From NCBI GenBank assembly GCA_900321915.1, contig ONXW01000027.1:1-5375 (forward strand): DNA of 5,375 nucleotides. Reading direction: 5' to 3'. Every line of letters starts with the position of its first letter. The first letter of the stretch is position 1. Source of the DNA: an uncultured Eubacteriales bacterium (GTDB lineage: Bacteria; Bacillota; Clostridia; Lachnospirales; Lachnospiraceae). The position numbers were made by a program, and so were the translations under genes. Of this stretch, positions 1 to 5,375 are shown in pieces. The notes beneath the pieces were generated by a model, which saw nothing but the letters and a program-made list of their open reading frames with translations, searched no databases and was not told where the DNA came from.

Positions 1-201
1 GAGAGCGGCGCACAGGGCGTGGTTATCTTCATCACCCAGTTCTGCGACCCGGAGGAGATGGAGTATCCGTACCTGAAGAAGGCTCTGGACGACGCCAACA
101 TCCCGCACGTCAAGCTCGGCCTCGACATGCAGATGCGCGACTTCGGCCAGGTAAAAACCTCCCTGCAGGCTCTGTCCGATGTGCTTGAGCTGAGAAAGTA
201 A
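1..201 (+). CDS. 2-hydroxyacyl-CoA dehydratase subunit, C-terminal fragment (5' end outside window)
   Basis: The frame is open from base 1 and ends at TAA 199-201, giving the last 66 residues. The tail contains QFCDPEEMEYPYLKKALDD, then an IPHVKL strand and a final helix running to the end. This is the typical C-terminus of the 2-hydroxyacyl-CoA dehydratase D-component family (HgdA/HgdB, HadB/HadC, FldB/FldC and related benzoyl-CoA reductase subunits). In that family two related subunits and an ATP-driven activator dehydrate (R)-2-hydroxyacyl-CoA to enoyl-CoA during amino-acid fermentation by anaerobes. The Cys of FCDPEE (bases 43-45) is probably one of the ligands of the subunit's iron-sulfur cluster; this is family knowledge, not proven here. 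The fragment is too short to tell alpha from beta subunit or to name the substrate. It is the last gene of its transcription unit, since a strong terminator follows 34 bases after the stop codon. Confidence 0.88.
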   Translation, partial: ESGAQGVVIFITQFCDPEEMEYPYLKKALDDANIPHVKLGLDMQMRDFGQVKTSLQALSDVLELRK

Positions 202-234
202 TCTCTGCTTAAAACAGAAGAATACAGAATTTCC

Positions 235-264
235 GGCCCCCCGATTCCCGTCGGGGGGCTTTTT
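235..264 (+). terminator. Rho-independent terminator of the dehydratase transcript
   Basis: A perfect 9-bp GC-rich stem (236-244 GCCCCCCGA pairing with 251-259 TCGGGGGGC) closes a 6-base loop and is followed directly by TTTTT at 260-264. A G-T pair at 235/260 can extend the stem. No A-tract precedes it, so it acts on plus-strand transcription only. Confidence 0.93.
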
Positions 265-283
265 CTGCGTAGAAGGGAGAACG

Positions 284-320
284 AAAAAAGCCGGTTCCCG
301 GAGTGTATTCCGGAACCGGC
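284..320 (-). terminator. Rho-independent terminator of the IclR operon
   Basis: GCCGGTTCC at 290-298 pairs perfectly with GGAACCGGC at 312-320. Three further pairs are possible inside the loop if one C is bulged. On the minus strand the hairpin is followed by six T (AAAAAA at 284-289 on the plus strand). It lies 30 bases beyond the IclR stop codon. No T-run follows it on the plus strand, so it is directed at the minus-strand operon. Confidence 0.92.
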
Positions 321-350
321 AAAACGGTACATATAAGAATGGGATCTGAT

Positions 351-1106
351 TCAGATTACGGAGCTGCCGGACATGACGGAGAGGTCGTGCGCGGCGGCTT
401 TTACTTCGCCCATAAGCCTGTGGAGGTGCTCGTCGTCGGTGATGCGGGAGTAGGGCGCAATCAGCCCGATGGAAGCGATGACCTTATTGTCGGGACCGAA
501 GATGGGGGCCCCGATGCCGACGGCGTCGTGGACATATTCGCCGTGGGTGACGGCGATGCCGTCGCTGCGGATCTGCGCCAGTTCCTGTTCCAGGGCGCGG
601 CGGCTGATCTGGGGAAATGCCTCCGGCCGGTCGAGCCTTGTGTTCAGGTAGTAATCGATGTAGGCTTCGCTCTGGTAGGCCAGGAGCACCTTGCGGATGG
701 CGCCGCAGTGCAGGTCCATCTCGTAGCCGAATTCTTCCACGACCTTCAGGTGGTTGGGGCCGTCCTGCTTCACCAGGACCAGGCCCTTGTCGGAAGACTG
801 GATGACGAGGAAGGAATCCTCTCTGGAAGACGCAGAAAGCTGCCGCAGAATCGGTGCGGCAGCATTCTGGATACGGAAATTGCTGGCAGCGGCGCGGCCA
901 AGCGGGATAAGCGCCGGCCCCAGCTCATACGTGTGGGCAGAATCATCGCGCAGGACATAGTTCATGTCGCAGAAGGTCTGCAGGATCCGGTGTATGGTGC
1001 TGGGGGGCAGGCTTGTGCGGTCTGCCAGTTCCGCTATGGAATACTTATGGGAATTCTCTTTGAGAATTTCCAGGATTTCCATGGAACGCAGAAGGCTCTG
1101 GATCAT
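351..1106 (-). CDS. IclR-family transcriptional regulator
   Basis: This 251-residue protein has the usual IclR length and architecture. An N-terminal winged helix-turn-helix spans about residues 5-63 (SIAELADRTSLPPSTIHRIL; recognition helix near 33-45, wing ending in TYELGPAL). A C-terminal effector-binding domain spans about 75-247. Family hallmarks there include GAIRKVLLAY (135-144) and a GEYVHDAVGIGAPIF segment (189-203) leading into ASIGLIAP (211-218). IclR proteins bind small carboxylic or aromatic metabolites as dimers or tetramers and activate or repress catabolic operons; the ligand cannot be read from the sequence. The ATG overlaps the TGA of the upstream gene (ATGA, 1103-1106), and GAGGA at 1116-1120 can serve as its ribosome binding site, so translation is probably coupled. 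Targets may be its own operon, the divergent peptidase operon or the convergent dehydratase genes; this is inference. Confidence 0.95.
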   Translation of the reverse strand: MIQSLLRSMEILEILKENSHKYSIAELADRTSLPPSTIHRILQTFCDMNYVLRDDSAHTYELGPALIPLGRAAASNFRIQNAAAPILRQLSASSREDSFLVIQSSDKGLVLVKQDGPNHLKVVEEFGYEMDLHCGAIRKVLLAYQSEAYIDYYLNTRLDRPEAFPQISRRALEQELAQIRSDGIAVTHGEYVHDAVGIGAPIFGPDNKVIASIGLIAPYSRITDDEHLHRLMGEVKAAAHDLSVMSGSSVI

Positions 1107-1504
1107 TCTTTTGCTTCCTCGATCTTAACGGTCGCTTCCTTTACCTCTTTCGCAGCTGCTTCTGCGGCAGCTTTCGCCTCGGCTTCCTTCTTCTCGGCAG
1201 CTTCCTTTGCGGCGGCGGCAGCCTCAGCCGCGCGGTCAGCGGCACCGTCCACGGCGCGCTCTACCTTGGCCATCAGCTCCGCATCTTCCTCGGGAGTGCT
1301 CTTCGGAGTGATATTTACATAATTTCTCTTGGCCGGAGCACCGGATTCGTCAGAGTTGAGCTCATCAAAATCATCCTCGAACTCATGGAAGTCTTCTTCC
1401 AGCTCTTTGTGGAAGGACTTATACTGAAGCGCATAGGAAACACCGGCAGCAACCGCGCCTGCGACAGCTGCGAGAGCCAGTAACTTACCACCAAGTCTTG
1501 CCAT
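1103..1504 (-). CDS. Small membrane-anchored Ala/Glu/Lys-rich helical protein, unknown function
   Basis: The product is 133 residues from the chosen start. Residues 7-27 form one hydrophobic Ala/Gly/Leu/Val-rich segment after MARLGGK, which reads as an uncleaved membrane anchor; an Ala-rich signal peptide is less likely because no clear cleavage site or lipobox Cys follows. Residues 34-53 are strongly acidic (KELEEDFHEFEDDFDELN). A short linker with RNYVNITPK (60-68) follows, and residues 73-133 are a low-complexity Ala/Glu/Lys tail predicted to be one long amphipathic helix or coiled coil. The layout recalls YtxH-like and apolipoprotein-like small proteins, but I cannot assign a family. The start at 1504 is preferred because AAAGGAGT lies 6 bases upstream; an ATG at 1612 in the same frame has no such site and lies upstream of the predicted promoter. 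The gene is first in the operon and its TGA overlaps the IclR start. Confidence 0.82.
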   Translation of the reverse strand: MARLGGKLLALAAVAGAVAAGVSYALQYKSFHKELEEDFHEFEDDFDELNSDESGAPAKRNYVNITPKSTPEEDAELMAKVERAVDGAADRAAEAAAAAKEAAEKKEAEAKAAAEAAAKEVKEATVKIEEAKE

Positions 1505-1510
1505 AGTAAT

Positions 1511-1518
1511 ACTCCTTT
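1511..1518 (-). promoter_or_regulatory. Ribosome binding site that fixes the small membrane protein's start
   Basis: On the minus strand AAAGGAGT precedes the ATG at 1504-1502 with 6 bases between. It is a near-perfect anti-Shine-Dalgarno match and argues against the longer in-frame start at 1612. Confidence 0.85.
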
Positions 1519-1520
1519 CA

Positions 1521-1540
1521 GGGTGCCCGAGGGGGCAGCC
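1521..1540 (-). promoter_or_regulatory. Small leader hairpin just upstream of the ribosome binding site
   Basis: TGCCC (1524-1528) pairs with GGGCA (1533-1537) around a 4-base loop. After one G-G mismatch, GG (1521-1522) pairs with CC (1539-1540). The hairpin sits two bases from the ribosome binding site of the small membrane protein gene, inside the predicted leader. It may only insulate the ribosome binding site from other structure; no riboswitch class is recognised. Confidence 0.4.
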
Positions 1541-1556
1541 ATTGAATGCAAATTTT

Positions 1557-1573
1557 TGACAAATATATTGTAA
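1557..1573. promoter_or_regulatory. Candidate operator: imperfect palindrome over the minus-strand -10 box
   Basis: ACAA (1559-1562) and TTGT (1568-1571) form inverted half-sites around a 5-base AT centre, with one further matching pair at 1557/1573. The element overlaps the -10 box of the membrane protein/IclR operon, a usual place for an autorepressor. The half-sites are short and the DNA is AT-rich, so this may be chance. Confidence 0.25.
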
Positions 1574-1595
1574 TACGAAGGAGTTCAAAAGTAAA
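1567..1595 (-). promoter_or_regulatory. Predicted sigma-70-type promoter of the membrane protein/IclR operon
   Basis: Read on the minus strand, TTTACT (1595-1590; 4 of 6 consensus) and TACAAT (1572-1567; 5 of 6) are separated by 17 bases. Transcription would begin near 1560, leaving a leader of about 55 bases before the ATG at 1504. The surrounding DNA is distinctly more AT-rich than the flanking genes. An alternative pair using TTGAAC as -35 and a nearby TATATT has a shorter 15-base spacer and is less likely. Confidence 0.6.
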
Positions 1596-1614
1596 GAAGG
1601 CAAATGGTTCATTC

Positions 1615-1643
1615 TTGTAAAGGACAGGGAAAAGAAGTAGAAT
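1615..1643 (+). promoter_or_regulatory. Predicted sigma-70-type promoter of the peptidase-tex operon
   Basis: TTGTAA (1615-1620; 4 of 6) and TAGAAT (1638-1643; 5 of 6) are separated by exactly 17 bases. Transcription would start near 1650, giving a leader of about 50 bases that contains a weak inverted repeat (CGTCC 1654-1658 with GGACG 1670-1674). The -35 box lies only 19 bases from the -35 box of the divergent minus-strand promoter, so one bound regulator could affect both. Confidence 0.6.
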
Positions 1644-1698
1644 ACAGTATAAGCGTCCGGACCGCGAAAGGACGGATATTTCGGAAGGGAGAACTGCC

Positions 1699-2583
1699 AT
1701 GAAGATTCAGGAAGGCTATATGCCGTTTATGGGGCATGAAACATATTACCGCATCGTCGGCGAGTGCACGGGAAACCGCAAGCCGCTTCTTCTGCTGCAC
1801 GGGGGACCCGGAAGCGGCCACGACTACTTTGAGGTGCTGGACTGCCTTGCGGAAGAGGGCAGGGCGATTATTTCCTATGACCAGATCGGGTGCGGAAAAT
1901 CCTATCTGGACGGCCATCCCGAGCTCTGGAAGCCGGAGACCTGGGACCGGGAGCTGATTGAGCTCCGGAAGTATCTGGGACTGGATGAGGTGCACATCCT
2001 GGGACAGTCCTGGGGCGGCATGCTGATCATTGAATACCTGCTGAATTATAAGCCGGAAGGGGTAAAATCCGCCATTATCTCCAGCGGCCATCCCTCCTCC
2101 AGCCTGTGGTCGCAGGAGCAGCACAGGATGATTAAGTTCATGTCTCCGGAGGACAGGGCTGCCATCGCGAGGGCGGAGGAGACCGGGGATTTCAGCGATC
2201 CCGCCTATCTGGCCGCCAACGACCGGTACATGGAAGCCCACTGCTGCGACATTACCTATCCGGAGAGCGCGCCGGAGTGCCTGAGAAGGGAGAAGAAGCA
2301 CGGGGACGAGGCTTATCTCTACGGCTGGGGACCGAACGAGTACACCCCCACCGGTTCCCTGAAGGATTTCGAGTACATTGACCGGCTGCCGGAGATTAAG
2401 GAGCCTACCCTTATCATCAGCGGTACGGACGATCTCTGCACGCCTCTGGTGGCAAAGACCATGTTTGACGGCATTCCGGACTCTGAATGGGAGCTTTTTG
2501 CGGGCGCCCGCCACATGTGCTTTGTGGAGGATAACCCCCGGTATGTGAAGCTGCTGTCCGGATGGATGAAGAAATACGACTGA
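1699..2583 (+). CDS. pip: Proline iminopeptidase-like alpha/beta hydrolase (peptidase family S33)
   Basis: This 294-residue cytoplasmic protein has the full alpha/beta-hydrolase signature of prolyl aminopeptidases. HGGPGSG (34-40) forms the oxyanion loop, followed by YDQIGCGKS (60-68). GQSWGG (102-107) contains the nucleophile Ser104. The acid is probably Asp245 in GTDDLCTP (242-249), and the base His272 in GARHM. The cap domain has YGWGPNEY (208-215), matching the GPNEF-type motif of the family; its Glu214 probably contacts the substrate's free amino group. The enzyme would release N-terminal proline, or other residues or amides in some relatives, from short peptides. The length is normal and all three catalytic residues are present. 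The start is supported by AAGGGAG at 1685-1691, 7 bases upstream. It is the first gene of an operon with tex 22 bases downstream. The family also contains amino-acid amidases, so the exact substrate is unsure. Confidence 0.9.
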   Translation: MKIQEGYMPFMGHETYYRIVGECTGNRKPLLLLHGGPGSGHDYFEVLDCLAEEGRAIISYDQIGCGKSYLDGHPELWKPETWDRELIELRKYLGLDEVHILGQSWGGMLIIEYLLNYKPEGVKSAIISSGHPSSSLWSQEQHRMIKFMSPEDRAAIARAEETGDFSDPAYLAANDRYMEAHCCDITYPESAPECLRREKKHGDEAYLYGWGPNEYTPTGSLKDFEYIDRLPEIKEPTLIISGTDDLCTPLVAKTMFDGIPDSEWELFAGARHMCFVEDNPRYVKLLSGWMKKYD

Positions 2584-2593
2584 TGAATGGATT

Positions 2594-2597
2594 GGAG
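2594..2597 (+). promoter_or_regulatory. Ribosome binding site that fixes the TTG start of tex
   Basis: GGAG lies 8 bases before TTG at 2606-2608. The nearby ATGs at 2583 and 2587 are in other frames. The resulting N-terminus, MDIAQVIT, matches the usual Tex beginning, so the TTG start is well supported. Confidence 0.75.
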
Positions 2598-2605
2598 TAC
2601 AGATT

Positions 2606-4867
2606 TTGGATATTGCACAGGTAATCACATCTGAACTGGGCATCCGGCCCGGGCAGACCGAGGCGGTTATCCGCCTGATTGATGAGGGAAATACCATACC
2701 GTTTATTGCCCGGTACCGCAAAGAGATGACCGGCGCCATGAACGATGAGCTTCTGCGGCGGTTTGACGAGCGCCTCCGGAGCCTGCGCGCCCTGGAAGAG
2801 CGCAGGCAGACGGTGCTCTCCACCATTGAAGCCCAGGGACAGCTCACTCCGGAGCTGCGGGCCAGGGTGGAAGGCGCCATGACTGCGGTGGAGCTGGAGG
2901 ATATCTACCGGCCATACCGGCCGAAACGCCGCACCAGGGCCATGATCGCCCGGGAGAAAGGGCTTCAGGGACTGGCGGACTATATCCTGTCCGACGGGAA
3001 GAATCCGCCGGAGGAGGAGGCCAAGAAGTACGTTGACCCGGAGAAGGAGGTCCCGGACGCCGGGACAGCCCTTGCCATGGCGAAGGATATCATCGCGGAG
3101 ACGGTTTCCGACAACGCGGATTTCAGGACCTTTATCAGGAACCTGACCATGTATGAGGGAACACTTGTCACCGCGAAGAAGGCTGTCCGGGAGAAGGCCG
3201 CTGCCGCCGGAGGATCGGACAGCGACGCGGGAGCAGCTGCCGGGGCGGACAAAGCCGCAAAAGCCGGGAAGGCCGCCGATGTCAGAAATAAGAAGCTGGC
3301 GGACCGTGAGCAGGTCTATGAGAATTATTTTGAATATGAGGAAGCCCTGCGGAAAATCCCCGGGCACCGCATTCTCGCCATCAACCGCGGCGAGGCGGAA
3401 AAGTTCCTCACCGTCAAAGTTGCCGCCCCCGAGGAGAAAATCCTGGAACGTCTGTACGGGGCTTTCGGCTGCGCCAAAAACCCCGTGATGGAAGAGATCA
3501 GGAGAGAGGCCTGCGAGGACGCGTACCGGCGGCTTATCGCGCCGTCCATCGAGACGGAGATCCGGAACGCCCTGACGGAGAAAGCGGAGGAGGGCGCCCT
3601 GGAGGTCTTTGACAGCAACCTGGAGCAGCTCCTGATGCAGCCTCCTGTGGCGGGAAAGACGGTCCTCGGCTGGGATCCGGCCTTCCGGACCGGCTGCAAG
3701 CTGGCCGTGGTGGACCCGACCGGGCAGGTGATGGACACGGCGGTGATTTATCCCACCGCGCCCCAGAACCGGGTGGCGGAATCGGAGAAGGTGCTGGACC
3801 GGCTGATTGACCGCTATCATGTGAATGTGATTTCCGTGGGCAACGGCACCGCCTCCAGGGAGTCGGAGCAGATCATCGCCGGGTACCTTAAGAAGAGCAG
3901 AAGGCCCGTGCAGTATGTGATTGTCAATGAAGCCGGGGCCAGCGTCTATTCCGCGAGCCCTGCCGGAACAGAGGAGTTCCCTGAATTTGACGTGGGCCAG
4001 AGGAGCGCGGCCTCCATCGCAAGGCGCCTCCAGGACCCGCTGGCGGAGCTGGTGAAGATTGACCCGAAGGCCATCGGCGTGGGCCAGTACCAGCATGATA
4101 TGGACCAGGCGAGGCTGGGGGAGAAGCTGACCGGCGTGGTGGAACGCTGCGTGAACAGTGTCGGCGTGGATGTCAATACCGCCTCCGCGGCGCTTCTGTC
4201 CTATATTGCCGGCATCTCGAAGCCGGTGGCAAAGAATATTGTCTCCATGCGGGAGCAGAACGGGCCGTTCCGGTCAAGGAGGGAGTTCCTGAAGGTGCCG
4301 CGCCTGGGCCCGAAGGCCTATGAGCAGTGTGCCGGTTTCCTGCGTATCTCCGGCGGGAAGGAGGTACTCGATTCGACGGCCGTCCATCCGGAGAGCTACG
4401 AAGCGGCCAGGGAGGCCATGGCGTACCTGGGCTGTACCCCGGAAGACATCCGCGGCGGGAAGAATGCCGGGCTCTCGAAAAGGCTTGCGAAGAAGGACTG
4501 GGAGAAGCTTTCCGGGCTCACCGGCGTGGGCGAGTATACCCTGAGGGATATCGTGGCGGAGCTGGAGAAGCCGGGCAGGGACCCGAGAGAGGATGTGCCG
4601 GGACCGGTACTGCGCAGCGATGTGCTGGATTTCGCGGACCTGAAGCCCGACATGGTGCTGAAGGGGACCGTGCGGAACGTGGTGGATTTCGGGGCTTTCG
4701 TCGATATCGGCGTCCACCAGGACGGGCTCGTTCACATTTCCCAGCTCTCCGACAGGTTCGTGAAGCATCCCCTGGATGTGGTGAAGGTCGGCGACGTGGT
4801 GACGGTCCGGGTACTGTCGGTGGATGAGAAGAAAAAGAAGATCTCCCTTACCATGAAAGGAATGTAA
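2606..4867 (+). CDS. tex: RNA-binding transcriptional accessory protein Tex
   Basis: The 753-residue product shows the whole Tex architecture. A helical N-terminal domain includes DEGNTIPFIARYRKEMTG (26-43) and the conserved EDIYRPYRPKRRT (98-110). A YqgF/RNase H-like domain runs from VLGWDPAFRTGCKLAVVD (353-370) through VGNGTASRE (411-419) and VNEAGASVYSAS (440-451). SIARRLQDPLAEL (470-482) and IGVGQYQHDM (490-499) follow. Helix-hairpin-helix motifs lie around 520-580, and a C-terminal S1 RNA-binding domain spans about 683-752. Tex is a conserved cytoplasmic nucleic-acid-binding protein related to eukaryotic Spt6 that influences transcription; its exact biochemical role is unsettled. An Ala/Gly/Lys-rich insert at about 197-229 is unusual. 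Translation starts at TTG 2606 with GGAG 8 bases upstream. The stop codon is one base from the next start, so tex and the M18 aminopeptidase are almost certainly co-translated. Confidence 0.97.
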   Translation: MDIAQVITSELGIRPGQTEAVIRLIDEGNTIPFIARYRKEMTGAMNDELLRRFDERLRSLRALEERRQTVLSTIEAQGQLTPELRARVEGAMTAVELEDIYRPYRPKRRTRAMIAREKGLQGLADYILSDGKNPPEEEAKKYVDPEKEVPDAGTALAMAKDIIAETVSDNADFRTFIRNLTMYEGTLVTAKKAVREKAAAAGGSDSDAGAAAGADKAAKAGKAADVRNKKLADREQVYENYFEYEEALRKIPGHRILAINRGEAEKFLTVKVAAPEEKILERLYGAFGCAKNPVMEEIRREACEDAYRRLIAPSIETEIRNALTEKAEEGALEVFDSNLEQLLMQPPVAGKTVLGWDPAFRTGCKLAVVDPTGQVMDTAVIYPTAPQNRVAESEKVLDRLIDRYHVNVISVGNGTASRESEQIIAGYLKKSRRPVQYVIVNEAGASVYSASPAGTEEFPEFDVGQRSAASIARRLQDPLAELVKIDPKAIGVGQYQHDMDQARLGEKLTGVVERCVNSVGVDVNTASAALLSYIAGISKPVAKNIVSMREQNGPFRSRREFLKVPRLGPKAYEQCAGFLRISGGKEVLDSTAVHPESYEAAREAMAYLGCTPEDIRGGKNAGLSKRLAKKDWEKLSGLTGVGEYTLRDIVAELEKPGRDPREDVPGPVLRSDVLDFADLKPDMVLKGTVRNVVDFGAFVDIGVHQDGLVHISQLSDRFVKHPLDVVKVGDVVTVRVLSVDEKKKKISLTMKGM
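3194..3292 (+). other. Low-complexity Ala/Gly/Asp/Lys insert within Tex
   Basis: Tex residues about 197-229 are dominated by Ala with Gly, Asp, Ser and Lys (for example SDSDAGAAAGADKAAKAG, 204-221), with an Ala/Gly/Asp-rich first half and an Ala/Lys-rich second half. They separate the N-terminal domain from the DREQVYENYFEYEEAL segment (233-247). The reading frame is intact on both sides, so this is an in-frame flexible linker rather than a frameshift. Boundaries are approximate because no alignment was run. Confidence 0.6.
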
Positions 4868-4868
4868 A

Positions 4869-5375
4869 ATGAGACGGGATGAGACGGCGCAGGAGGTGCT
4901 CTCCTTTATAGAAAAGAGTCCCAGCTGCTACCATGTGGCTGAAAATCTGGCCGGGATGCTGGAAAAAGCGGGATATACGAGGCTCCGGGAGGAAGAGCGC
5001 TTTGCCGTATCCCCCGGCGGAAAGTATTATGTGACCAGGAACGGGTCCTCCCTTATAGCCTTCCGCGTCCCGGACAATACGGAGGGATTCCATATCATGG
5101 CGTCCCACGGGGATTCCCCCACCTTCCGGCTGAAAAACAGCCCGGAGCTGGGAAAGGGATACTACACGAAGCTGAATATCGAGAAATACGGCGGAATGCT
5201 GTGTTCTACCTGGTTTGACCGGCCGCTCTCGGCGGCAGGCCGCCTGCTTGTTAAAGAAAACGGGAAGATTGCCTGCAGGCTGGCGTATGCCGACAGGGAC
5301 CTCCTGATGATCCCTTCCCTGGCGATCCATATGAACCGGAAGGCCAATGACGGCGTGCCTCTCAATGTCCAGACC
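4869..5375 (+). CDS. M18-family aminopeptidase, N-terminal part (3' end outside window)
   Basis: The frame is open from ATG 4869 to the window end, giving 169 residues of a protein usually about 430 long. Family marks are ASHGDSPTFRLK (78-89), in which His80 should be a zinc ligand and Asp82 its supporting catalytic Asp, then STWFDRPLSAAGR (113-125) and the IPSLAIHMNR segment (148-157). M18 enzymes (aspartyl aminopeptidase, yeast aminopeptidase I, bacterial ApeB-type) are oligomeric cytoplasmic dizinc exopeptidases that remove N-terminal residues from peptides. The remaining metal ligands would lie beyond the window, so intactness cannot be judged and the preferred residue is unknown. AAAGGA at 4856-4861, inside the end of tex, lies 7 bases before the ATG. 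The one-base gap to the tex stop and absence of a promoter or terminator indicate the same operon. Confidence 0.92.
   Translation, partial: MRRDETAQEVLSFIEKSPSCYHVAENLAGMLEKAGYTRLREEERFAVSPGGKYYVTRNGSSLIAFRVPDNTEGFHIMASHGDSPTFRLKNSPELGKGYYTKLNIEKYGGMLCSTWFDRPLSAAGRLLVKENGKIACRLAYADRDLLMIPSLAIHMNRKANDGVPLNVQT

Noticed and set aside
303..1322. A 339-codon open frame on the plus strand, antisense to IclR and the small membrane protein
   Set aside because: The opposite strand encodes an unmistakable IclR protein. This frame begins inside the minus-strand terminator, and its Ala/Ser-rich end is the antisense of the Ala-rich tail.
1505..1612. A longer N-terminus for the small membrane protein starting at 1612
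   Set aside because: The extension would start upstream of the predicted promoter and lacks a ribosome binding site. The ATG at 1504 has an excellent one and gives a sensible membrane-anchor N-terminus.
1505..1698. Possible riboswitch or small RNA in the divergent intergenic region
   Set aside because: The predicted leaders are only about 50 bases long and hold only short hairpins; no known riboswitch core could be recognised.
1609..2880. A 423-codon open frame on the minus strand, antisense to the proline iminopeptidase
   Set aside because: It is the shadow of a gene with all its catalytic motifs on the plus strand, and its product has no recognisable family features.
2417..4096. A 559-codon open frame on the minus strand, antisense to the hydrolase and tex genes
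   Set aside because: It lies opposite clearly recognisable proteins, has an Arg/Leu/Gly/His-rich composition typical of antisense reading in GC-rich genes, and shows no domain or credible start site.
1..5375. Mobile element, phage, CRISPR array or defence system
   Set aside because: There are no transposase, integrase or Cas-like proteins, no direct-repeat array, no terminal inverted repeats and no tRNA junction. The genes are typical chromosomal housekeeping and metabolic genes of even composition.

Overview
The window looks like chromosomal core sequence from an anaerobic member of the Clostridia, most probably Lachnospiraceae-like. The reasons are a 2-hydroxyacyl-CoA dehydratase subunit (an oxygen-sensitive fermentation enzyme), strong AGGAG-type ribosome binding sites, a gram-positive-style TTG start, GC-rich coding sequence with AT-rich promoter DNA, and the protein families present. 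The genus cannot be fixed from this sequence alone.

Layout. Positions 1-201 hold the 3' end of a 2-hydroxyacyl-CoA dehydratase subunit gene, on the plus strand. It converges on a two-gene minus-strand operon. The 149-base gap between them carries two separate intrinsic terminators, one facing each way. Reading on the minus strand from 1504 to 351, that operon encodes a 133-residue protein with one N-terminal membrane segment, an acidic stretch and an Ala/Glu/Lys-rich helical tail, then an IclR-family transcriptional regulator whose start codon overlaps the previous stop as ATGA. An AT-rich divergent promoter region (about 1505-1698) separates it from a plus-strand operon: a proline iminopeptidase-like alpha/beta hydrolase (1699-2583), the RNA-binding accessory protein Tex (2606-4867, TTG start) and an M18-family metalloaminopeptidase (from 4869, cut off by the window end).

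How the genes may work together. The plus-strand operon places two aminopeptidases of different catalytic type (serine S33 and zinc M18) around Tex. This suggests co-expression of terminal steps of peptide breakdown with a general transcription or RNA factor, although Tex genes have varied neighbours. The IclR regulator may control its own operon, the divergent operon or the convergent dehydratase genes; the sequence does not decide which. The least understood gene is the small membrane-anchored helical protein coupled to the regulator.

I found no mobile element, CRISPR array, tRNA, rRNA or recognisable defence system. Most of the window is ordinary core-genome content. The points worth a second look are the regulator/membrane-protein pair, the low-complexity insert in Tex, and the divergent promoter region.
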